From: Salminus brasiliensis
Lineage: Eukaryota > Chordata > Actinopteri > Characiformes > Bryconidae
Reading direction: 5' to 3'
Assembly (NCBI RefSeq): GCF_030463535.1
Contig: NC_132891.1
Location: 6,033,318-6,097,317, forward strand
DNA: 64,000 bases
A program made the position numbers and the translations under genes. Under the pieces are notes generated by a model. It was given only the letters and a program-made list of their open reading frames with translations. It was not told the DNA's origin and ran no database searches. Positions 1 to 11,937 of this stretch are shown piece by piece (the first letter of the stretch is position 1; every line of letters starts with the position of its first letter).

Positions 1-1291
1 TAAATGTATTAATTGCATGAAAATTGTACATAACTGATTGATACAGGTCCAAAGTGAAAATCAACAAACAAGTAACCTTAAGTTAAGTAAGTTAGTATTT
101 CATCAGCTTTATCAGTGCAGTGACCATGTCTTGTTGGTCGTTGTCTATACTGTACACTAACAAACCACCCAGCACAGTAAGCGGTTTACAGAAATTTCCT
201 GACCTCTCAAACAAGCGTGAACAAATGACCAGCTCTGCAGTCCACTTCCTTCTTTCTGGATTGCAACACACACTGTGTGCATGACTTCCTAAAAATAGTT
301 TGGGGAATTCTTGTAAGAGGATTCACTGTTTTTGCTTCTTTTCATTTTGTATTTCACTGATTTCAACATTCACTTTTCTGATGAAACTGACATGCAACCA
401 AGCTGATTGACATACCAGGGGTTAAGATGTTTTGGTCATACTTTATTTTGACGGTTTGAGGCTGAGGGCATTCTCAACTTTGAGGGGTTCGGCTTAGAAT
501 AAGGTTTAGGTTTATGTTTAGATTTAATAGAATCTATTAAACTATGTTTAATTTGAAGTTTAGTTACTTCAATATATATATTTGTGAATGTTAGTTCTCA
601 GTGAATGCATCTACAGTTTAGTTTCTCCAAACTAATCTGTTGTTTTGTTTCTTTTTAAAAATGTCACTAAGAAAGTGTGGATAAACACTGATAATTAGTA
701 CTGGAAATCAAGCTAAACTATGTTTGTCTTAAACTGCCAAATATATTTCTACACATGATATATTCCATAACTTCTCTTGTGTTTATATTCTTCATATGTT
801 ATATTACAGTTTATTATATATAACCCTCACTTTTGTATTAAATTATGAACTCATTTTAACTGTTAATTGTAAAGTACTACTGAATTGTACTATAAATGTA
901 TACATCTAAGTAATAATTACTAATATTTGATATTTAGTTAGATTTCCTTTCAGAATCAATGTTAAATCACAATTAATTTAAAGGTAAACATTTTTTTTTT
1001 CAAAAATATGAAAACATGCTTATATAGTGCACTACTGTAATTTACAGTAAACATTGTTATACAGTAAATCTCTGGCAACCACAGCTGTTGGTTATACTAT
1101 AAAAACAAAACACAATCTATACTTTAATCTATTAGTATAGTATAGATAGTATAGTATAGATCTAGTATAGTAAAGTATAGATCTAGTACTTTACTGCCTT
1201 TCACTTTAACATTTATGGCATTTATTTTTACAGTGTAAAATCAACTACATGCAATTTAGTTTACAATAAATAATTTCTTCTTTTCATCTAG
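1..1291. other. AT-rich stretch upstream of first recognised NLR exon
   Basis: I see no gene here. The first coding exon and promoter of the NLR gene should lie in or before this stretch, but I could not identify an initiator exon. The part from about 1040 to 1291 resembles intron sequence at about 1510-1711, which precedes the next exon, so it belongs to a local exon duplication. A tract built from 'tagtatag' words lies at about 1130-1190. Confidence 0.5.
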
Positions 1292-3297
1292 GAACTATTG
1301 TGATGGCTCCACTAGTCCAGCTTCTCTCAGTGATACAGAAGTGAAGCTGCAACATAAGTAATATTTCCCAATATTTTATATTTCATTACATTTCCTTTCT
1401 AAAAACGTGAAGCTAAATGTCAGTTCTTTCAAAGTGAAAAATCTAAGTTTATCAACAATAAGTACACTTGCTTAAAACATATTAAAGTGTACTATTAAAA
1501 CTTACAATTAACATTTTTTATACAGTAAATCTCTGGCAACCTCATCTACCAGGATTTTACTATGAAATGCAAAAAAAGATTTTTTTTTAAATATAATACT
1601 ATAAAAGCAAACGCAAACTTTACCAAATCATTTAACAGTAGAAATGTTTTACAGTGTATATACAACTGCATACAAATCATTCAAAATAAAAAATGTCTTC
1701 TTTTTATTTAGGAACCACTGTGATGGCTCCACTAGTCCAACCTCTTTCAGCGAGACAGACGTAGAGCTGCAACACAAGTAATATTGGGGAAAATATTTCA
1801 TTGTATTGCTGTCATAAAAAATAAGTAAAATAAGTTTATCAAAGAAATGTAAAGTAAGCTTAAAACATTGTAAAGTATACTAATTTAACTTACAGTACTG
1901 TTTAGGTATTCTAAGTTTGTGTAAACAGTCATATCAGTATATCAGAAATTCATTTTGTTTAATAATGTTGCTTATACAGGTGCAAAAATGCAAGCAGCTT
2001 GACAATCAGCACAGGGTCTACAATGAATCACTGTGGCAAACGTGCTCATAACTTTAAGGCACTGAGGTGAGAACCATGCATGGGCTTGTACTGCACAGCC
2101 TAATATTGTAGATTATTGTCTGTCACATTGAGGTTGGTTTGATCCTCATTTAAGTCATTTTTGTTTTTTTCTTTTTTAAAGGTTGGCTCATTTAGAAGGC
2201 CCAACTTGTGTTTCAGTGAGAAGCTCCAGTTCAAAGTTGGAGCTAATTGAATTTAAAGAATCAAACATGCCCTCCACACACAGGTAAGCATTTTTTGGGG
2301 ATACTTGTACAACTGATTCTCAAGATGAAATTAATTTGATTTTTAAAATAGAATTAAATGTCATTTACTTTTTGGCTTCAAGTTCTTTAGTAACTTAAGT
2401 AATTAAGTAAATTCATACCAACGGCGCTAAGTAATAATAAGCCTGGTAAGAAATGAACTGAAACCAATGAATGTAGAAAACATGGACAGCCCAATGTCTC
2501 TCAAAATTGAAGCAACCACAGGTCTGGTGTCTCTGCTGGCTAGTTGCAGTATGTATGTATAGCTCCGCCCATCCCCATACGTTTCAAAGGCAAATCTCAG
2601 TTTCCTCCTCTAAACTGTCCTTCCATCTCAGGGGTCTCCAAATTCCAACTGTTGGCTTTCTCTGTGCTAAAATTTGCCCATTTTTTATTTTCCCCCAAAC
2701 ACCTTTATTCTGCTATATCGTAAGAAGGCGGGGTTACACATCAATTAAGTGATTGACAATTAAGTGATTGCCTTGGCTGGAAGAGACCGGTCATCTGCAG
2801 GACCTACATGGCATCCTTTCTGTTCATTACATGGAGGACTTTTACTGTTTAAACCTTACACTCACTGGATAAACTGGGAATCCAGGGGGAAATCCACTCT
2901 GCTTCTGAACTAGAAGCTCAATGAAGACAGTCTGTTTAGTTTGGGAGAAGGGGGTGAGTCTATTAAATGAGTAGGCGAGTCTGGCTCTGCCTCTTGGTTC
3001 TACTGTGCAGAGTCTGGTTGCAAATTTGACAACATGGCCGATAGTTTTTGCTTAATTTCTATAGAACTAAATGAAAGGGAATGAAACCATGGTGGCCATG
3101 TTTTCTATAGTCATTGATTTAAACCTTCAAATGATTTTATAACAATTGTAATGAAAAAATCTGCATGCTGTTTTAAGGTCATGTAAACGGCCCAGAATCA
3201 TTTCACTGGAGGCTGAAGGTGTGTCAGTCAGAAGTGAATCGTCAGTGCCTGAACTTGTAAACTGTACAACGACAAAAGACTTGTCCACCTACCCGGA
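1292..3297 (+). CDS. five short N-terminal exons of the NLR gene
   Basis: Five small exons precede the NACHT exon. Those at 1292-1357 and 1712-1777 are 66 bp each and encode near-identical peptides with the pattern N-x2-DGSTSPxS ... ELQH (first copy KLQH). The same peptide reappears at the start of the 4089 exon, so the three are duplicates. The exons at 1980-2066 (87 bp), 2182-2283 (102 bp) and 3178-3297 (120 bp) encode Ser/Thr-rich peptides. The latter two contain a CVSV/GVSV-R-S motif like the linker peptides upstream of FISNA in fish NLRs. All are open in the linked phase and have gt donors and ag acceptors. Use of each exon in mRNA is inferred from splice signals and phase only. Confidence 0.65.
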
Positions 3298-6200
3298 GTA
3301 AGCCACTTATCAACTTCCCCTTGATGTTCACTTTTAAAGAATAACACACAACACGTAAAGGTTTGGAGATACTGTTTTACATACAATGTACACTATATGG
3401 ACAAAAGTATTGGGACACCTGCTCATTCATTGCTTCTTCTAAAATCAAGACTATTACAAAGAGTTAATCCTGCTTTTGTTGGAGTAACTGTCTCTACTAT
3501 ACAGGGAAGAAGACTTTCTACTAGATTTTGGTGGAGCATTGCTGTGAGGATTTATTAGTATTCAGCAACAAGAGTGTTAGTGAGGTCAGGATGTTGGGAA
3601 CGATCACCACTCCACCTCATCCCAAACTCCCCAACTCATCCCAAACTCCCCAAAAAGTATTGGAAGGAGCACCAACCATCATTCCAGAGAACACAGTTGC
3701 ACTGCTCCACAGTTCAATGTTGGGGGGTTTATACCCCACTAGCCCACGCTTGGCCTTAAGCATGCTGCCAATAGGTTCATAGGTTCACTCAGACAGTCCT
3801 ACTCTACTGGCAGTACTTCTCTAGAGGGACTAGCCAAGCTGTGTGTCTATCAGCAATGAGTGCCACCTAAAGTAGCTGAATGCATTCATTAGAAGGGGTG
3901 CCCACATACGTTTGAACATATTGTGTAACTTTATATGTATATATGTTTACCATATTGTTTAAACAATTATATTTGTATAAACTATAGAAATATTGGAAAC
4001 TATCATAAAGTATTTTTAGATGTGTAAAAAGTGGAGTTCTGGCAACAGAACACGTCCTTTAAATACAACATTTCTTATTTTCATCTAGGAACCACTATGT
4101 GGGCTCCATTAGCCCAACCTCTATCTGGGATATGGAAGTAGAGCTGCAACATGTGCATAAATGTAGGCTGAAGGAAAAGTTTCAGTGCATTTACAATGAT
4201 GTGTCAGGACAAGGTCATCGAAAGATGCTGAATGACATTTACACAGAGCTCTACATCACAGAGAGTGACAACGGTAATGTCAATAAGGAGCATGAGGTCA
4301 GACAGATTGAAATAATATCCAGGACACAAACAACAGTGGAAAAACCCATCAAATGCAATGAGATCTTTAATTCCTTTCACGGACACAGCACACACATTAG
4401 GAGTGTGCTGACGAAGGGTGTTGCCGGCATTGGGAAAACGGTATCTGTCCAGAAATTCGTCCTGGACTGGGCTGAAGGGAGATCGAATCATGACATAGAG
4501 TTTGTTTATCCACTAGCATTTCGTGAACTCAACCTGATGAAGGGGAAGCCCTTCAGCTTGGTTGAGCTGCTTCACCATTTTAAAATGAAGACCCCTCAAG
4601 CAAGAACTCTTCAGAACTGCAAGGTTCTCTTCATATTTGATGGACTGGACGAATGCCGCTTTCCTTTGAACTTTCAGAACAATGGGAAAATGTTTGACCC
4701 AACAGAGCAAGTGTCTCTAGATGTCCTACTGACAAACCTCATTAGTGGGAACCTTCTTCCAGCTGCCCTTCTCTGGATAACGTCCCGTCCAGCAGCAGCC
4801 AATCAGATCCCTCCTCAACTTGTTGACCTGGTGACTGAGGTACGAGGATTTAATGATCCCCAGAAGATCGAGTATCTCAAAAAAAGAATAAGCGACCAGA
4901 GTCTGGCTAACAGAATCATCACACACATCAAGTCCTCAAGGAGCCTCTTCATCATGTGCCACATTCCAGTCTTCTGCTGGCTTTCGGCCACCGTTCTGGA
5001 GAGAATGTTTGGTGACTCAGATGGAGAAGAAATTCCCAGGACACTGACTCAAATGTACACACATTTCCTCCTGATCCAAACCAAAGCTAAAAATGTGAGA
5101 TATTCTGAGAGAAACAAGGCTGGTGATGAAGACATGATACTAAAGTTGGGCAAACTAGCTTTCCAACAGCTGGAACAGGGAAATCTGATATTCTATGAGG
5201 AAGATCTAAGATCTTGTGATATTAACGTCAAGGAAGCGGTGGTCTACTCAGGAGTGTGCTCCCAGATTTTTAGGGAGGAATGTGCATTGACTCAGAGTAA
5301 AGTGTACTGCTTCGTACACCTGAGCATTCAGGAGTTTCTCGCAGCTGTTTATGTGTTTGTCATGTGTAAATCCCATAACTGGAACGCCCTTGATCAGAAA
5401 AGCTTCAGTACATCAGATTCTACCCAGGATGCACTACATGACCTGCACAAAACCACAGTAGACAGAGCCCTGCAGAGTGGAAATGGCCATCTTGATCTCT
5501 TCCTCCGTTTCCTGTTGGGCCTTTCCCTGGAATCCAATCAGACCCTCCTTCAAAGACTGCTGCGACAGGCTGGGAGCAGCTTTCAATGCACAGAAGCGAC
5601 GGTGGAGTACATCAAGAAGAAGATAGAGGAGAACTCCTCGACTGAGAAGTCCATCAATCTGTTCCACTGTCTGAATGAACTTAATGAGCTGTCCTTAGTG
5701 AGAGATATCCAGCATTACCTGAGCTCCGAGGGTTTCTCCAAACTCTCCCTGGCACAGTGGTCAGCTCTGGTGTTTATGTTGTTGACATCAGAAGAAAAAC
5801 TGGATGTATTTGATCTCAAGAAATACGGAAAATCAGACGAAGGTCTCCGGAGACTGATGTTAGTGGTCAAAGCCTCAGAAATCTCCCTGTAAGTGGACAG
5901 TGTTGATTCAGTGGTTTAAATATAGTGGTTTAAATAGATCTTCTCTAAAAAATATTATCTTAACCCTAGCTGGATGTTTTATTTTCCTCAGGCTGGATAA
6001 CTGTGGCCTCACTGAGAGAAGTTGTAAAGCCCTGGGCTCTACAGTCAGCTCTGCCTCTTCAAGCCTGCGGGAGCTGGATTTGAGCAGCAACTCAATTGGA
6101 GACACAGGATTGAGGCTTTTTACAGAAGGACTGGAAAACTCAGAAAGTAAACTGGAGAAACTCAGGTAAATCTTCTGCCTTTCTAGCTGCTTACTGGGTA

Positions 6201-7056
6201 AAGGCAGTAAAGGCAATTGGAAACATTCTGTCTATACCGGAAGATAATTTAAAAAAATAATAAATTATTTGAAGAAATATTTTTTAACTGGTTAAGGTAC
6301 AGAAAACTAAAGAGGCCATAGTGCTGTTCCACACTTTAATAACTACATATGCCACTATTCAAAGGTTCACTATTTAAATGTATTATTGTGTTTTTTAATG
6401 CATAATAACCTTTCTAAAGATCAGACGTTTGGTACTTTAAATCATTTGATGAGGACTGTAGCACACTTTATCGAACCGTTCATGGAGTTTTGGTTGAAAC
6501 TAAGACTCACACACCAGTACTTATTGTTCTGTTATTGTTATATTTACTTCAAAAACATCTTTTTTATTTTTTATTTTAATACTATAAATTTGTACTAGAT
6601 GTTTTGTGAATTTTGAGTATTTTGGAAACAAATAAAATAAGGTACCTTATGTTATTTACCTCAACATGTCACTTTTGAAACACAACACTTGCTTAGTGCC
6701 AGTAGAATTATAGCTCAGTGCTTTTAATGCTGTTCTGTCTCTGCAGGCTATCTTACTGCAGAATCACAACACAGGGCTGTTCAGTTCTGGCCACACATCT
6801 TATTCCAAAACTACCACATCTAAAAGAACTGGACCTGAGTGAGAACAGCCTGAGACAGACAGGAATCCAGATACTAGCTACACAGTTGAGGAATACACAG
6901 TGCAAACTGGAGATACTGAGGTATGTGCTGGTTTTATTTATATATAAGTCTGTGGTTGTCAAGCAAGTGAGTCTATTGTTGTGGTCACAAATATATTAAA
7001 ATAAAATGAGTTGAGCTCTGAAGTGACTAATAGGTCTGTACAGTACTTTAGGTAGA

Positions 7057-7093
<37 letters not shown>

Positions 7094-8881
7094 AACTGGT
7101 TTACATCAAATTAAAAATGAGAAGAAATTGTGAAATTATTTGTTTACTTGTTTATTTTCTTTACTATGTTTATTTTGACCCACAGAAAATTTGATCATGA
7201 CTATACACGTTTTGATTAAATGGACATGTGTGCTTGTTTTTTGAGTGTTGCTCAGAATAAAGTTTAGACTTCTTAACTCATTCTTGCCTCTGCTGGTAGG
7301 CTGAAGGACTGCAGAGTGACTCCAAATGGAGTTTTTGCACTAGCCTCAGCTCTGAGGTCTAACCCGTCACACCTACGAGAGCTGGACCTGCACTGGAACA
7401 ATCCGGGAGATGAAGGGGTGGAGCAACTGGTGGCTGTAATGGAAGATCCTGTCTGTAAGCTTGAAGTATTATGGTGAGACTCTTTACTGTGTTCATTCAT
7501 TCTGTAATGTGTTTTTTCTTTTTATTTATTTATTTATTTATTACATATTTTGCTCCTAAAAAGCAGTTCAACTCTCTTTCAGCTAGTTTTGGATTAAAAC
7601 TAGTCTTGGATTGAATTGCAATGGCAATGAATTTTCACTGTTATGTCTAACTTGTGTGATGTGTGATCTACATTTGGTAAAGTGGCCCAGAAAATAAATA
7701 TCCAACACACACACCGATCAAGCCATAACATTAGCACCACTGACATGTGAAGTGTAAAACATTGATGATCTTCATTTACAGTGGCATATGTCAAGGGGTG
7801 GATATATTACAGTCAGAGCATCTCCAAAACATCAGGCAGGTCTTGTGGGGTTTTCCTGGTATGCAGTGGTCAGTGCCTACCAAAAGTGCTCCAAGAAAGG
7901 ACAACCAGTAAACTGGCAACAGGGTCATGTGCACCTAAGGCTCCTTGTTGTGATCCATAGAGGCCCCACCCACCTCACAACTTACAGCACTTAAAGGAAC
8001 TGCTGCAAATGTCTTGGTGCCAGTTACCACAGGATGGCTTCATAGGTCTTATGAAGCTGATCTGTGTAAATGATTTTCTTCTTTGTTCTTTTGACTTTTA
8101 GGTTAACGTATGGTTTACTCACTGAGAAGTGCTGTGAGTCGCTTGCTTCAGCCTTCAGACGCAGCTCCTGTGGTCTGAAAGCCGTGGACCTGAGTGGGAA
8201 CTCAATATTAGACACTGGAGTAGAGCTGCTATCCGGTGGGCTGGAAAGTCCACACTGTAAACTGGAGATACTGAGGTCAGAGTTACTATAAAGCTTTCAA
8301 TTATTAAGATAAAAAATAGTTGTAGTCTATTGTGAAATTAAAGATGCCTTTATTCTGTAAATATGCAAAAAGACAGAAGAAAAACAGTTGAACTGTTATT
8401 TTACTTTTAATTTATTAAAGCTGAATAATTGATTTGGCTTTAATAAAATCTGTTTTGTCCTCGGGTTTCACAGTGGCCCCACATACGGATGCCCAAAAGG
8501 GTCAGTGATGAAACCAGTAGGAGTTGAACATGTCCCCATCTGGGTTGTACACTGCATATATGGCCTAGATGGTATCCATGTGAGATTAAGGTGGGCTGTA
8601 ACGACGGGGCCCATTTGAGTAGCCCAACTGGGACCCAGTAACAACACATGTACAAACCCACTAAGAGCCCATATCCACTTGGATCCCACGTAGCCCACAT
8701 TCTACCCATTGAATTCCACATGTGCATGTTGGCTGGGGACATTATTACAAGTTATGCTTTCGGTTTATTCATGGAAATTGTCATTTTAGTTGTCCTATTT
8801 TAGATATTGAATTTATGTCTATAGGATATAAAGGGGATTGAGTGGCTCAGCGGTTAGAGCGCCAGGTTATTGATAACAGGG

Positions 8882-8930
<49 letters not shown>

Positions 8931-10960
8931 CACTGCCCCTAGCTCACTTGTGTGAGTGTGTGTTCACGACCACAGATGGGTTAAATGCAGAGGACCCATT
9001 TCGCTGTACAGTGACAAATACGTGCACCTTTACATGCTATGTGATCTAGACTGAGGTAGAGAAATTCTGTTTCTGCAGGCTGGCATTTTGCGGAATCACA
9101 GGGAAAGGAGCTGCTGCTTTGGCTTCTGCACTTTCCGCACATCCTACATCTCTGAGAGAACTGGACCTGAGTCAGAATCAGATTGGAGATTCTGGACTGA
9201 AAGCACTCTCCCGGGTGGTGGAGAATTTAAACTGCAGGCTTCAGACTCTAAGGTGAAGTTTTAAAGGTCTAGTCGTTCAGCGAAAGGTTGCCAGTTTGTT
9301 AGGTTGGTAATGCCACAACTGGGGGCCATTTAAACCTTGTCATTGTTAATACAGAACGGAAGAAATAGGAGTTGGTAACCATTATTACCTATGAAATGTA
9401 CTGCCAAAGTAGATGTTTCATATAAAGAGGCTACAAGTTATGAGTAATGTAATAATTAAAGGTTTGGAAGAAGAGTCCCTAACTACTCTCTTTCTCCCTC
9501 CGCAGGCTTACAGACAGTGGGCTTACCCAGGAAGGCTGTGCTGCTCTTGCAACAGTTCTGATCTCAAATCCCACCCATCTGAGGGAGCTGAATCTGGGTA
9601 ACAATGACCTAACAGATGCAGGAATAAAGTCGCTTTCTGTTGTGCTGAAGGACAGCCAGAGCAGAATTGTGAAACTAGAGTGAGTGCTTCGGACAACATG
9701 GTGCATGATCTTACGTCAGACCTACCTGCATACTCAGTATTATACATGTTCTTTCCACCAGGCTGAATCAGTGCGCCCTAACGAAGGGATGTTGTGGTGC
9801 ACTCAGTTCTGTGCTCTGCAAAAAAGCTTCATGTCTGAAGGAGCTGAACCTGGGGGGCAATAATCTACAGGATGCAGGAGTGAAGGCTCTATGTGCCGGA
9901 CTAGAGAACCCACACTGTAAACTGGAGATTCTGAGGTAATACATTTAATAGTGGGATAATAATGCATGGCCATGACAGGGCCATGATCTCACGGTGACAG
10001 GGCCATGAGCTCACGGTGACAGGGCCATGAGCTCACGGTGACAGGGCCATGAGCTCACGGTGACAGAGCCATGAGCTCACGGTGACAGGGCCATGATCTC
10101 ACGGTGACAGGGCCATGAGCTCACGGTGACAGGGCCATGATTTCACGATGACAGGGCCATGAGCTCACGGTGACAGGGCCATGAGCTCACGGTGACAGGA
10201 CCATGATCTCACGGTGACAGGGCCATGATCTCACGGTGACAGGGCCATGAGCTCATGGTGACAGGGCCATGATCTCACGGTGACAGGGCCATGATCTCAC
10301 GGTGACAGAGCCATGAGCTCACGATGACAGGACCATGATTTCACAAAGAAAGGGCCATATTCACCATTAGTGTTGGAATTTGGCCTCTGCCTTTGACCCA
10401 TCCGTGCAGTGAACACACACACACTAGTGAACAAACACACACAGTTTCTGTGAGCACACGTACCTGGAGCAGGGAGCAGTCTTTGCTGCGGTGCCCAGGG
10501 AGCAGAGAGGGTGAAGGGCCCAACAGAGGCAGCTTGCTGAGCCTGGGTATCGAACCCACAACCCTGTCATCAATAGCCTTTTATACCAGCAGCACTGATC
10601 CCTTATTCAAATACAGCAAACATTTTATTATGTGTAGTAAGTCTCTGTATGACCTCTGTTTTTTCCTGTAGACTGTTTAACTGTGGGGTTACGGCGGAAG
10701 GCTGCACAATGTTGGCGTCAGCTCTAAGTGGCAAACACACCGTCCTTAGAGAACTGGACCTAAGAGAAAACAACCTGAAGGACACAGACATACGGCAGCT
10801 CTCTGCTTCACTGGACAATCCAGACTCCAACATAGAGAAAATTAGGTAAGATGGCACTTAACCACTCAAACCCATGTAATGTACCAAAATGTAAAGTATT
10901 TTGTCCTCAGATGAATCATCTTGTTTTAGTAAATGTCTTCTTTTTTACAGCCTTTACTAA
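1292..10960 (+). CDS. NLRC3-like NLR gene (FISNA-NACHT-LRR), exon-split
   Basis: Fish-type NOD-like receptor, presumed cytosolic innate immune sensor or regulator. Exons read from GT/AG junctions and open frames: 1292-1357, 1712-1777, 1980-2066, 2182-2283, 3178-3297, 4089-5888, then LRR exons 5992-6165, 6747-6920, 7300-7473, 8102-8275, 9079-9252, 9506-9679, 9762-9935 and 10672-10845, and a terminal exon from 10951 with TAA at 10958-10960. Every internal exon begins with the third base of a split codon and ends with two bases of the next, so exons can be gained or lost without shifting the frame. An AATAAA at 11392-11397 would suit the 3' end. The initiator exon is not identified, and no B30.2 exon, common at the end of such fish genes, is visible. 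NLRC3-like is a class name here, not an orthology claim. The family and exon structure are secure; the 5' end is open. Confidence 0.85.
3391..3927. mobile_element. non-autonomous DNA transposon, NLR intron copy
   Basis: A 0.54-kb block in the intron before the NACHT exon. It opens with 'ctatatggacaaaagtattg' and closes with an imperfect inverted version of that end. It has no coding capacity. Diverged copies or fragments of the same family occur at about 44864-45060, 50529-50705, 51996-52440, 54340-54480, 56440-56620 and 63265-63672. The ends look like those of Tc1/mariner-related fish MITEs; that superfamily assignment is inference. Confidence 0.6.
4089..5888 (+). CDS. FISNA-NACHT exon of the NLR gene
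   Basis: A single 1.8-kb exon carrying the fish-specific FISNA segment (ending near the ELYITE and HEVRQIE motifs) followed by the NACHT NTPase. Counting from the Val codon at 4099, Walker A is GVAGIGKT at about residues 107-114, and Walker B is LFIFDGLDE at about 177-185. A sensor-like TSRPAA follows in the strand after Walker B. The C-terminal part, with [10 protein letters not shown], fits the winged-helix and NOD2-type helical region known from this family. The frame is uninterrupted and the ATP-binding residues are present, so the exon looks functional. The exon begins at 4089, directly after 'catctag'; a GTG or ATG inside it is not the real start because spliced exons precede it. The 3' end is 'ccct' before gtaagt. 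Confidence 0.9.
5992..9935 (+). CDS. LRR exons 1-7 of the NLR gene
   Basis: Seven exons of exactly 174 bp: 5992, 6747, 7300, 8102, 9079, 9506 and 9762 are their first bases. Each encodes 58 residues with the ribonuclease-inhibitor type pattern L-x2-C-x-(L/I)-T-x4-C-x2-L ... LRELDL-(S/x)-N-x2-D-x-G ... CKLE-(I/K)-LR, that is, two LRRs per exon. The solenoid would be the ligand- or partner-binding end of the receptor. All seven are open, with canonical acceptors and donors. The exon at 7300 deviates most from the consensus (LDLHWN in place of LDLSxN). Introns carry a transposon (about 7700-8000), a SINE (8834-9033) and AT and GT microsatellites. Confidence 0.88.
7057..7088. repeat. (AT)n microsatellite in NLR intron
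   Basis: About 32 bp of pure AT dinucleotide between LRR exons 2 and 3. Confidence 0.9.
7700..8000 (+). mobile_element. Tc1-like transposon remnant, NLR intron
   Basis: It starts with the end motif 'accgatcaagccataac' and continues into text shared with the 5' half of a Tc1-like fish transposon, including a stretch encoding [17 protein letters not shown] in a helix-turn-helix style. The rest of the transposase is missing, so it is inactive. Sister remnants are at 53205-53600 and 62636-62830. Confidence 0.65.
8440..8745. repeat. unidentified low-complexity repeat with WGP-type periodicity
   Basis: Intron sequence rich in imperfect 'gggcc/ggccc' and 'cacatgtac' words. The minus strand stays open for 100 codons, with Trp/Gly/Pro-rich text and no recognisable domain. 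It looks like a dispersed degenerate repeat rather than a gene. I do not recognise the family. Confidence 0.35.
8834..9033 (+). mobile_element. tRNA-derived SINE, intronic
   Basis: It opens with an A-box-like 'gagtggctcagcggttagag', as in tRNA-derived fish SINEs. The B-box area is interrupted by a GT microsatellite of about 45 bp (8883-8927). The body, with 'cactgcccctagctcac' and 'gggttaaatgcagaggaccc', matches in reverse the body of the element at 10345-10590. It is inactive, because the B box is replaced. Confidence 0.65.
9968..10340. repeat. 22-bp minisatellite in intron before LRR8
   Basis: About 17 tandem copies of a 22-bp unit reading 'gacagggccatgagctcacg' plus gt, with scattered substitutions (gagctc or gatctc at the centre). 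Short relics of about four units each occur at 15195-15285 and 16299-16382, where the surrounding segment has been duplicated. Confidence 0.95.
10345..10590 (-). mobile_element. tRNA-derived SINE, minus strand
   Basis: Read on the minus strand, it has a tRNA-type B box (GTTCGATACC, next to 'caccctgtcatc' in plus-strand text) and the same body as the 8834 element. The A-box side is degraded. It lies just upstream of LRR exon 8 and was co-duplicated with that exon (15290-15510 and 16383-16640). Confidence 0.65.
10672..10960 (+). CDS. LRR exon 8 and terminal exon of the NLR gene
   Basis: LRR exon 8 is 10672-10845 (174 bp), encoding the [11 protein letters not shown] ... LRELDLREN repeat and ending in IR. 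The intron has gtaag at its 5' end and 'tttttacag' at its 3' end. Spliced to 10951 in phase, the next codons read Ser-Leu-Tyr-stop (TAA 10958-10960). This short terminal exon is inferred from phase and splice signals. The downstream 3'UTR would reach the AATAAA at 11392. This end of the gene is the part that was copied into the 5S/U1 array. Confidence 0.65.
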
Positions 10961-11391
10961 ATCATCATTTAACACTGGATCCCACCCACAACATGACAGC
11001 ATATCAAATCTGACTGCATGAGACCCATGGAAACCAAGGAGCTGTTACAAAGAAATACTCTTCTTATTTATTGAATATGTTTAATCTCTTCATGTTTAGG
11101 GCCATTATCATAGTATCTATGCAGGCAGTGTATCTGATCACAGTAGTTTTGAGTTAAGCAATTATGGCTTAAGTAAACACTAAAGTTAACTAGGAGATGG
11201 CTTTACATGGCAGGCTTCTACTACAGACCAAATGTAGTTCATGCTAGCAATAGCAGATTTTTGTTCTGCTACAGGTGTTAATGGTTTAGAGCATTACTGA
11301 GAACACAGGTGTTATAGGTGGAGGAGGTTGAACGACTTTTGTGAAGTGCAAAATGTAAATGATATGGCAAAGACCATGTATCTGTGTATTT

Positions 11392-11397
11392 AATAAA
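11392..11397 (+). terminator. putative NLR poly(A) signal
   Basis: AATAAA about 430 bp after the inferred stop codon. The same hexamer is kept at 17434-17439 in the duplicated copy. Confidence 0.45.
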
Positions 11398-11818
11398 TAC
11401 GTTAAGTATATTTATTTATGTATTTATAAACACAAAAAAAGCATTTACAGTCTTGTTTCTTTTTTTTCTTTGAATAATAGAGATACTGGGAACAAAGGTA
11501 AGATGGACTAAAAACTACCAGTAGGTGTCAGTATTTATTTAAGAGAGGTTTTTACTACAATATAAAATTACACTTTAAAGTCAGAAATCACAGTGATTTA
11601 ATGGATGTGGTAAAGAGCTGCTCCTTCACAGTATAAAAGTACAAGGAAGTGCTTTTCTCACTTCTGTATTCTTTGTCATATTTTCTATAAACAAGCAGTG
11701 AAGTTGAGTTTTAACAATTTCTAAAAAACAAAAAAGAGTAATATGGAGTAAAAATAACCAATAATCCATAACAAAAATATCCATAATAATTCAGTGAGAG
11801 AATGAGAGAGGGTGTAAA

Positions 11819-11937
11819 AGCTTACAGCACCTGGTATTCCCAGGCGGTCTCCCATCCAAGTACTAACCAGGCCCGACCCTGCTTAGCTTCCGAGATCAGA
11901 CGAGATCGGGCGTTGTCAGGGTGGTGTGGCCGTAAGC
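11819..11937 (-). rRNA. 5S rRNA gene, copy 1
   Basis: Full 5S rRNA on the minus strand, from GCTTACGGCCACACCACC to CAGGTGCTGTAAGCTTTT. The internal control region (AAGCAGGGTCGGGCC, then TGGATGGGAGACCGCC) is intact, and a T run just past the 3' end serves as the RNA polymerase III terminator. A TAAAT-like motif lies about 29 nt upstream. It differs from copies 2 and 3 in two places: CTGACAACG where they have CTGAGAACG, and CCTGGTTAG where they have CCTGCTTAG. The latter makes this copy closer to the usual vertebrate sequence. Confidence 0.95.

Noticed and set aside
3528-3782. 84-codon frame in NLR intron
   Set aside because: It lies inside a non-autonomous transposon copy.
9968-10340. CRISPR-like regular repeats
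   Set aside because: Units are contiguous 22-mers without spacers in an animal intron: a minisatellite.
10393-10671. 92-codon frame repeated at 16435
   Set aside because: It runs through a SINE in reverse and the intron before LRR8; repeated only by segment duplication.
11500-11520. tiny exon 'agatactgggaacaaag' with ag and gt borders
   Set aside because: It looks spliceable, but it lies past the inferred stop and poly(A) signal and gives no sensible peptide.
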